Notes under the pieces: model-generated
Told to the model about the DNA's origin: nothing
The model's input: the letters and a program-made list of their open reading frames with translations, nothing else
The model's database searches: none
Assembly: GCA_030038695.1 (NCBI GenBank)
Contig: JASHSN010000477.1
Location: 1-5,248, forward strand
DNA: 5,248 bases
Direction: 5' to 3'
DNA from: Nitrososphaeraceae archaeon
GTDB taxonomy: Archaea; Thermoproteota; Nitrososphaeria; Nitrososphaerales; Nitrososphaeraceae
Position numbers and translations under genes: made by a program
Shown: positions 1-4,091 of the stretch, in pieces
How the letters are laid out: every line of letters starts with the position of its first letter
Numbering within the stretch: the first letter of the stretch is position 1

Positions 1-325
1 CTGAAATAGTATTGTCATTGCTTGATTTGCTTAGTCGCTCGAATAAGCTACCGTACAGATAACCCCTTACTACGCATTCTACTGGAATCATTTCCAATCG
101 TTTTACCTCCATCTTGTCTTTATCGTGGAGTCGTATCATGTGATTCTTCGCATTAAGTGAGTTAAACCAAAATTCGGCAAATTTACACAAAACTTCTCCT
201 TTCCTAGGGACCAGATTCGTCATTTGTATATCAAATGCTGAAATTCGATCTGAAAAATGGAACAATAAATTCCCGTTTTCCAATTCATAAATATCCTTAA
301 CTTTTCCCCTGCGCATTAATTTCAT
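1..325 (-). CDS. purC: SAICAR synthetase (phosphoribosylaminoimidazole-succinocarboxamide synthase), N-terminal part; gene cut by the window edge
   Basis: PurC catalyses ATP-dependent joining of aspartate to CAIR, giving SAICAR, in cytosolic de novo IMP synthesis. The visible 108 residues contain the N-terminal ATP-site motif GKVKDIYE (residues 7-14), SDRISAFD (25-32) and PVECVVRGYLYGS (81-93), all hallmarks of the family in the right order and spacing. Bacterial PurC is usually about 235-240 residues, so roughly half is missing beyond position 1. ATG at 325-323 is the likely start: an in-frame TAG lies five codons upstream, and the only nearby alternative is Met4 (316-314). No good Shine-Dalgarno site is seen. 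A TATA-like tract at 346-355 would place transcription initiation at or near the ATG, so the mRNA may be leaderless (inference). Tyr92 sits where many relatives have a small residue (GYxxGS). Family identification is very secure. Confidence 0.96.
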   Translation of the reverse strand, partial: MKLMRRGKVKDIYELENGNLLFHFSDRISAFDIQMTNLVPRKGEVLCKFAEFWFNSLNAKNHMIRLHDKDKMEVKRLEMIPVECVVRGYLYGSLFERLSKSSNDNTIS

Positions 326-345
326 GATAACCTTTGTCTATCACC

Positions 346-355
346 AAAATAAAAA
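346..355 (-). promoter_or_regulatory. TATA-like box for purC
   Basis: On the minus strand this reads TTTTTATTTT. Its centre is about 26 bases before the purC ATG, the usual archaeal TATA-to-start distance, which would give a leaderless or nearly leaderless purC transcript. It also lies between tRNA-Thr and purC, so purC could be transcribed independently of the tRNA. This is judged from position and composition only; T-rich tracts are common in such DNA, and the same tract could instead help end tRNA transcription. Confidence 0.45.
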
Positions 356-406
356 CACAATCAGAGCGTGCGTGTCCATCATCAAAACAAGATGACTAAT
401 TTTAAG

Positions 407-481
407 AGGTCATGATGGGATTTGAACCCACGGCCTAAGGTTTACAAAACCTTCGCTCTAACCAGGCTGAGCTACATGACC
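407..481 (-). tRNA. tRNA-Thr (anticodon UGU)
   Basis: The minus strand folds into a complete cloverleaf. The acceptor GGTCATG (481-475) pairs with CATGACC (414-408). The D stem GCTC/GAGC encloses a 10-base loop containing GG. The anticodon stem AAGGT/ACCTT encloses loop TTTGTAA, with anticodon TGT at 446-444, which decodes ACA threonine codons. The variable region is five bases (AGGCC). The T arm is GTGGG-TTCAAAT-CCCAT, with one G-U pair at its base. The discriminator at 407 is U, which is common in archaeal tRNA-Thr as far as I recall. No CCA is encoded (CTTAAA follows the discriminator), so it must be added after transcription. No intron is present: the anticodon stem and loop are contiguous. 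The gene lies between purC (same strand) and purS (divergent). Confidence 0.97.
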
Positions 482-507
482 GAATATCTTAATCAGATCC
501 TTCAAAT

Positions 508-525
508 ATTTAATTAATACTTTCT
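508..525. promoter_or_regulatory. Shared divergent promoter core (TATA/BRE) of tRNA-Thr and purS
   Basis: The tract ATTTAATTAAT (508-518) contains the perfect palindrome TTAATTAA (510-517), so it can serve as a TATA box in either direction. Its centre is about 32 bases from the mature tRNA 5' end, which predicts a start near 487 and a short 5' leader. In the other direction it predicts a start near 540, about 22 bases before the purS ATG. On the minus strand the purine-rich stretch AGAAAGT (525-519) immediately upstream resembles a TFB recognition element, favouring transcription toward the tRNA. The placement is an inference from archaeal promoter geometry. Confidence 0.55.
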
Positions 526-545
526 GGAATAACACCTGCATATTT

Positions 546-550
546 AGGGG
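546..550 (+). promoter_or_regulatory. Possible ribosome binding site of purS
   Basis: AGGGG precedes GTG at 556 by 5 bases and ATG at 562 by 11 bases. It matches the archaeal anti-SD only partly. The spacing slightly favours the GTG and the codon type favours the ATG, so the start remains uncertain by two codons. Confidence 0.4.
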
Positions 551-561
551 CTAATGTGCTC

Positions 562-843
562 ATGAAGAGATCTAAACAATTGGATTTTCTAGTTTCGGTT
601 ACCATCAAGAATAAACCCTACGTGAGTGATCCCGAGGCAGATACAATATACAGAGATTTGATTCTCAAAGGTGGATACTCGAATATCAAATCAGTACGGT
701 CTGCCAAAAACCTGATGATGGTCGTCACAGCAAAATCTGAAAATTTAGCTGAAGAAATTGTACGAAAAATGTGTAAAGAACTTCGGATTTTCAATCCTGT
801 TGTTAGTGATTGTTCTGTGAAAGTAATCACTAAGCAAGTGTGA
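562..843 (+). CDS. purS: FGAM synthetase subunit PurS
   Basis: PurS is the small dimeric subunit that bridges PurQ and PurL in the three-protein FGAM synthetase of archaea and Gram-positive bacteria and supports ammonia channelling. The protein is 93 residues from ATG 562, or 95 from GTG 556; the family usually has 80-90. The beta-alpha-beta pattern and signature are clear: VSVTIKNKPYVSDPEADTI (11-29), then LILKGGYSNIKSVRSAKN (33-50), then RKMCKELRIFNPVVSD (68-83). The ISDPEGxTI-like segment and the LxxxGY/F turn are typical. The first seven residues (MKRSKQL) precede the first beta strand and form a slightly long N-terminus. purS reads in the same direction as purQ and purL but is separated from purQ by 188 bases, whereas these genes often overlap. 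A promoter shared with the divergent tRNA-Thr gene is likely. Confidence 0.93.
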   Translation: MKRSKQLDFLVSVTIKNKPYVSDPEADTIYRDLILKGGYSNIKSVRSAKNLMMVVTAKSENLAEEIVRKMCKELRIFNPVVSDCSVKVITKQV

Positions 844-868
844 AGTAAAATGCCTGTGTAACACTCAC

Positions 869-873
869 TTTTT
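869..873 (+). terminator. Possible T-run terminator after purS
   Basis: A TTTTT run lies 26 bases after the purS stop in the sequence ACTCACTTTTTGACAC. Archaeal RNA polymerase can terminate at short U tracts without a stem-loop. No supporting hairpin is present, so this is weak; read-through into purQ is equally possible. Confidence 0.25.
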
Positions 874-901
874 GACACTCTAGCTGGCTGGTGGGTGATT
901 G

Positions 902-943
902 CATAAAATAATGTATAGAATGTATAAAACAATGTATAGAATG
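902..943. repeat. 21-base tandem duplication with TATA-like cores upstream of purQ
   Basis: Two adjacent 21-base units (902-922 and 923-943) are identical at 19 positions, differing only at the first and eighth bases. Each contains ATAAAA followed by the 13-base perfect repeat AATGTATAGAATG (910-922 and 931-943). The octamer AATGTATA also occurs a third time across the junction (919-926). The block is non-coding, between purS and purQ. It could be a recent replication-slippage duplication, a duplicated promoter core, or a pair of protein binding sites; a 21-base period would place both units on the same face of the helix. Confidence 0.85.
923..929 (+). promoter_or_regulatory. Candidate distal TATA box for purQL
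   Basis: TATAAAA lies in the second tandem unit, after AGAATG. If used, transcription would begin near 950-953 and give an mRNA leader of about 80 bases carrying the dyad at 956-984. This is an alternative or an addition to the proximal box at 991-1000. Confidence 0.35.
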
Positions 944-955
944 GAGTGGGAAGGT

Positions 956-984
956 GAATTCATCAATGGATCGCCATTGAATTC
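956..984. promoter_or_regulatory. Inverted repeat (operator-like dyad or leader hairpin) upstream of purQ
   Basis: The core at 963-980, TCAATGGATCGCCATTGA, is a perfect 7-base inverted repeat around a 4-base centre. Four further pairs (GAAT 956-959 with ATTC 981-984) extend it if TCA (960-962) is bulged out. The flanks also form a direct repeat, TGAATTCAT[C/G]AA, at 955-966 and 978-989. The dyad ends 11 bases before the proximal TATA-like box (991-1000), a position suited to an activator or repressor of purQL. If transcription starts upstream it would instead form an RNA hairpin. It is not followed by a T-run and so does not look like an intrinsic terminator. Confidence 0.6.
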
Positions 985-990
985 ATGAAG

Positions 991-1000
991 ATTTTAATAT
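991..1000 (+). promoter_or_regulatory. Proximal TATA-like box for purQL
   Basis: ATTTTAATAT is centred about 36 bases before the purQ ATG, with the purine-rich ATGAAG just upstream as a possible BRE. This predicts a transcript start near 1022 and a leader of only about 10 bases, which agrees with the absence of a Shine-Dalgarno site before purQ. It is a positional inference. Confidence 0.5.
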
Positions 1001-1031
1001 GTGACTGGAAGCTTGAAAAACATCTCTACTT

Positions 1032-1697
1032 ATGGCAAGAATCGGGATTGTCGTCTTCCCAGGCAGCAACTGCGATCGAGACGTTCATCATATTCTTAAT
1101 AATGTATTGCATATTCCGTCCCAATACGTATGGCACACAGCTTCAAATCTATCAGAATTCGATTCTCTCATAATTCCAGGCGGTTTTGCATATGGTGATC
1201 GTCTTCGTGCGGGCGCCATAGCTGCACATAGCCCGGCTGCAAAGGGATTGAAGGAAGTCGCTAAAGATGGAGGAAATATCCTGGGGATTTGCAACGGTTT
1301 CCAAATTCTAGTTGAATGTGGCTTACTTCCTGGAGCATTAATTAAGAATAATTCTCTATTATTTGTGTGCAGAGAAACAACAATAAAGGTCGAAAACAAC
1401 AATACAGTATTCACATCTTCATTCAAGAGAAATCAAACCATGAAGATTGCGATTGCTCATGGTGAGGGAAGGTTTATAGCAAATAATCGGCTCTTAAAAA
1501 CCATTTTAAGGAAAAGACAGGTTGTGTTCCGGTATTTTAATGACAATCCAAACGGATCGGCAGATCACATTGCTGCAGTGTGCAATGAGGAAGGCAACGT
1601 AATGGGGATGATGCCTCATCCAGAAAGGGCTCTTGCTAGAGGATCATCTGACGCTTCTTTGATCTTTAAGTCTCTCTGCACACATCTAGGTGAATAA
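1032..1697 (+). CDS. purQ: FGAM synthetase glutaminase subunit PurQ
   Basis: PurQ is a class I (triad) glutamine amidotransferase that hydrolyses glutamine and passes ammonia to PurL for conversion of FGAR to FGAM. The 221 residues match the usual 220-230. Visible family motifs are RIGIVVFPGSNCDRD (3-17), LIIPGGFAYGDRLRAGAIAA (46-65), the nucleophile elbow GICNGFQ with Cys87 (85-91), AHGEGRF (142-148), the NPNGS substrate-recognition loop (172-176) and MMPHPER with His196 and Glu198 completing the triad (193-199). ATG 1032 is fixed as the first possible start, because an in-frame TGA lies at 1014-1016. There is no Shine-Dalgarno site, so a short-leader or leaderless mRNA is likely. purL starts 34 bases after the stop, so the two are surely co-transcribed. 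Confidence 0.97.
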   Translation: MARIGIVVFPGSNCDRDVHHILNNVLHIPSQYVWHTASNLSEFDSLIIPGGFAYGDRLRAGAIAAHSPAAKGLKEVAKDGGNILGICNGFQILVECGLLPGALIKNNSLLFVCRETTIKVENNNTVFTSSFKRNQTMKIAIAHGEGRFIANNRLLKTILRKRQVVFRYFNDNPNGSADHIAAVCNEEGNVMGMMPHPERALARGSSDASLIFKSLCTHLGE

Positions 1698-1720
1698 AAC
1701 TGTTCCACGAAAATAGGTCT

Positions 1721-1724
1721 GAGG
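1721..1724 (+). promoter_or_regulatory. Ribosome binding site of purL
   Basis: GAGG lies 7 bases before the ATG at 1732, a standard Shine-Dalgarno spacing. Together with the in-frame TGA at 1726-1728 it fixes the purL start. Its presence here, and its absence before purQ, fits a two-gene purQL mRNA whose second gene needs SD-dependent initiation. Confidence 0.6.
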
Positions 1725-1731
1725 CTGACAT

Positions 1732-3918
1732 ATGACGAGGCTTAGTAAAGAGGAGTCCAGATATCTCGAGTCCAAATTGAATCGCGTACCGAATAACCTT
1801 GAAAATGGACTTGTCGAAGCAGAATGGTCTGAACACTGTTCTTATAAATCATCGAAAGCGTTCATTAAGATGTTTCCTAAAAAAGGGAAACGTGTTGTAA
1901 TAGGTCCCGGCCAAGATGCTGGTGTGCTGGATATCGGAAATGGTTTCGTAGTGACAATTCATATCGAAAGTCACAACCACCCATCAGCGGTAGATCCCTA
2001 CGGAGGTGCGGCCACAGGCGTGGGTGGCGTCATACGAGACATCCTTTCCATGGGAACCAGGCCGATAGCACTGATGGACGCACTTCGATTTGCACCACCG
2101 CGGACAGATGATGAGTTAACCGGCAGCTCTAATTCAGAATGGCTATTGAGATACGCTGTCAAAGGGATCGGCGACTACGGGAATTGTGTTGGTGTCCCCA
2201 CTATTGCTGGAGAAATAGAATTTGATCCATCTTTCACTAATTATTGTCTTATAGATACAGCATGTATAGGATTTGGTAGACGAGACTCCATAGTTAGAAA
2301 CCGTGCCAATTATGATGACTTGATTATCTTAGTCGGTGGTCCGACTGGAAGAGATGGGATTCATGGAGCAGCTTTTGCATCAAAGACGTACTTACACAGC
2401 GACAGGTCCGCCGTGCAAATTCCTGATCCGTTCCTTGAGAAACTGCTTATCGAGGCAATAACCGAGGCTGTAGAGGATGGTGCAATTAAAGCTATGAAGG
2501 ATCTGGGAGGTGGAGGTTTGTCCTGTTGTTTGTCAGAATTGTCTGATAGTTTAGGAATGGGTTTTGACATCGAACTAAAGGATGTCCATGTCAAAGAGAC
2601 TGGAATGTCACCTCTAGAATTGATGTTGTCTGAATCTCAAGAACGAATGCTGATAATTACCGACCATTTAAAATTTGATAAAGTAAGGCAGATCTTTGAC
2701 AAGTACGAACTCAAGTATGTAATTTTAGGTACGGTCAAGAATCATTCCAATTTGGTGATTAGATCTAACAAAAGGATTGTTGCGGATATTGCATCTAGCT
2801 TAGTCGCAAACGCACCTCTAATTAAGAGATCTTCTAAACGGCCCTCCCATCTTACGGCATTAAAGCGTGGATTCAAGCAGCCAGCAACCCCATCAGATTT
2901 GACTAAGGTATTACATTCGATGCTATCTAATCCGAACGTAGCTAGCAAGGAATGGATTTATCGCCAGTACGATCATGAAGTAGGGTTGCGCACCGTCATA
3001 AAGCCTGGATACGCAGATGCTTCTGTACTGGCATTGAAAAATGGTACGTTTCTTTCACTGAAACTAGATGGAAATTCAAAGCATTGCTACATCGATCCCT
3101 ATCAGGGAACCCTGGGATGCCTATCAGAAGCATGCAGAAATGTTGCATGCACCGGAGCTTACCCAATTGGGATCATTGATCACTTGCAGTTCGGAAACCC
3201 TGAAAGGCCAGAAGTATTTTGGTGCTTTCGCAGGGCTGTACATGCAATAATTAACTTTTGCAAATTCATGGACATCCCTGTCGTTGGAGGGAAAGTAAGC
3301 TTCTATAATGAAACCCCAAAAGGACCAATTAAACCTTCACCAGTCCTTGGCGCGATTGGTCTTATTGAACAGAGAAGATTGATTACACAATCTTCCTTTA
3401 AAGACGGAGATTCCATTTTTATTATTGGTAAAACTGCCGACGAACTAGGTGGTTCAGAATATTATGAATATGTGCACCACATAACTGGCGGCAAAGTTCC
3501 AATGGTCGACTTGAAGATTAACAAATTAAATCTTGAAAGCATTCTGCTACTCATCGACAAGGAAGTTGTGAGTTGTGCTCACGATCCTTCAAAAGGTGGA
3601 GTTGCGGTGGCTCTCTCCGAAATGGCAATTCTTGGAGGAGTAGGCCTTGAGATTTCCGTCGATAAGATACCAAATTCTTGTTCTAGGATCGATAATTTGC
3701 TTTTTTCTGAATCGCACTCAAGATATATAATCGGGACACATGAACCAGATAAGGTCGAAAGAATATTGTCAGGCATAGGTGGATTAGTTTATTCTCGAAT
3801 AGGTAAAGTTCGCAATCAAAATGTGGCATTCAATATGGACGGAAAAATCCTAATCAATACCGATATTCAAACTTTAGAAGCTAATTTTAAGAAATTAGAG
3901 CAGATTATGACAAGGTAA
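1732..3918 (+). CDS. purL: FGAM synthetase large subunit PurL (short, archaeal/Bacillus type)
   Basis: PurL converts FGAR, ATP and ammonia (from PurQ) to FGAM in the cytosol. The 728 residues fit the short PurL class (about 700-760) rather than the fused form of about 1300. The duplicated AIR-synthetase-like halves are visible. First half: WSEHCSYKSS with catalytic His35 (32-41), GPGQDAGV (58-65), ESHNHPSAVDPYGGAATGVGG with metal ligand Glu79 and the proposed general base His81 (79-99), RD at 102-103, KDLGGGGLS (256-264), and SESQERM (300-306), which binds substrate. Second half: TGAYPIGIIDHLQFGNPE (474-491), VVGGKVSFYNE (517-527) and HDPSKGGVAVALSE (617-630). The start is fixed by the TGA just upstream and GAGG at 1721. 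Oddities: Lys521 where Bacillus PurL has a magnesium-binding Asn, Gln61 for the usual Glu, and His77 near the Lys of Bacillus that contacts ATP. No frameshift or internal stop is seen. Confidence 0.97.
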   Translation: MTRLSKEESRYLESKLNRVPNNLENGLVEAEWSEHCSYKSSKAFIKMFPKKGKRVVIGPGQDAGVLDIGNGFVVTIHIESHNHPSAVDPYGGAATGVGGVIRDILSMGTRPIALMDALRFAPPRTDDELTGSSNSEWLLRYAVKGIGDYGNCVGVPTIAGEIEFDPSFTNYCLIDTACIGFGRRDSIVRNRANYDDLIILVGGPTGRDGIHGAAFASKTYLHSDRSAVQIPDPFLEKLLIEAITEAVEDGAIKAMKDLGGGGLSCCLSELSDSLGMGFDIELKDVHVKETGMSPLELMLSESQERMLIITDHLKFDKVRQIFDKYELKYVILGTVKNHSNLVIRSNKRIVADIASSLVANAPLIKRSSKRPSHLTALKRGFKQPATPSDLTKVLHSMLSNPNVASKEWIYRQYDHEVGLRTVIKPGYADASVLALKNGTFLSLKLDGNSKHCYIDPYQGTLGCLSEACRNVACTGAYPIGIIDHLQFGNPERPEVFWCFRRAVHAIINFCKFMDIPVVGGKVSFYNETPKGPIKPSPVLGAIGLIEQRRLITQSSFKDGDSIFIIGKTADELGGSEYYEYVHHITGGKVPMVDLKINKLNLESILLLIDKEVVSCAHDPSKGGVAVALSEMAILGGVGLEISVDKIPNSCSRIDNLLFSESHSRYIIGTHEPDKVERILSGIGGLVYSRIGKVRNQNVAFNMDGKILINTDIQTLEANFKKLEQIMTR

Positions 3919-3929
3919 CCTTTTTATGT

Positions 3930-3964
3930 TTCGGATTGAATCTGAACGTAATCGTGTTTTCTTT
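3930..3964 (+). terminator. Possible terminator of the purQL transcript
   Basis: A 7-pair stem (3930-3936 with 3940-3946, one G-U pair, 3-base loop TGA) is followed after 10 bases by the T-rich tract TTTTCTTT (3957-3964). A TTTTT run also lies directly after the purL stop (3921-3925), preceded by AAGGTAACC. Several T tracts after a stop codon suit archaeal termination, but none is a textbook intrinsic terminator and the exact site cannot be told. Confidence 0.4.
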
Positions 3965-3979
3965 GGATTTTCACAAACA

Positions 3980-4009
3980 GGATGAACATTGCTATAGAGC
4001 AGTGCATCC
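3980..4009. other. Strong bulged hairpin in the purL downstream spacer
   Basis: GGATG (3980-3984) pairs with CATCC (4005-4009); after a two-base AA bulge, CATTGCT (3987-3993) pairs with AGCAGTG (3998-4004) around an ATAG loop. This gives 12 pairs with one G-U. It lies 61 bases after the purL stop and about 80 before the next gene, outside any coding frame I can support. It may be an mRNA 3'-end structure, a small RNA, or a DNA dyad bound by a protein. No T-run follows directly. Confidence 0.55.
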
Positions 4010-4021
4010 AAGTCTATTATA

Positions 4022-4056
4022 TAGAATCATCCTTACCAATGATATTGTAGAATCAT
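4022..4056. repeat. 9-base direct repeat upstream of the coiled-coil gene
   Basis: TAGAATCAT occurs at 4022-4030 and 4048-4056, 26 bases apart, just upstream of the TATA-like box at 4061-4069. It may be a pair of regulator sites, but such a short AT-rich repeat could also arise by chance. Confidence 0.3.
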
Positions 4057-4060
4057 AACA

Positions 4061-4069
4061 GTTTATTTA
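4061..4069 (+). promoter_or_regulatory. TATA-like box for the coiled-coil gene
   Basis: GTTTATTTA is centred about 26 bases before TTG at 4092, with ATAACA just upstream as a possible BRE. This predicts a leaderless mRNA starting at the TTG codon and suggests transcription separate from purQL. Confidence 0.5.
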
Positions 4070-4091
4070 CCCTTTCATCATCAAGTTGATA

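Noticed and set aside
361..384. Possible box C/D sRNA on the minus strand (TGATGAT then CTGA 14 bases later) between tRNA-Thr and purC
   Set aside because: The C box lacks the expected leading purine, and a convincing C'/D pair at normal spacing is missing, so only half of the signature is present.
407..481. tRNA gene as an integration site of a mobile element
   Set aside because: No repeated 3' tRNA fragment, integrase or foreign-looking genes are visible within the window.
902..943. CRISPR-like repeat
   Set aside because: The two units are directly adjacent with no spacers, and no cas gene is nearby; it is a simple tandem duplication.
985..1173. Plus-strand frame of 62 codons beginning with ATG in the purQ upstream region
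   Set aside because: Most of it overlaps purQ in another frame, its product has no family character, and its ATG lies before the predicted purQ transcript start.
618..1426. Minus-strand open frames opposite purS and purQ
   Set aside because: They lie antisense to genes of certain identity and have no recognisable motifs or ribosome binding sites.
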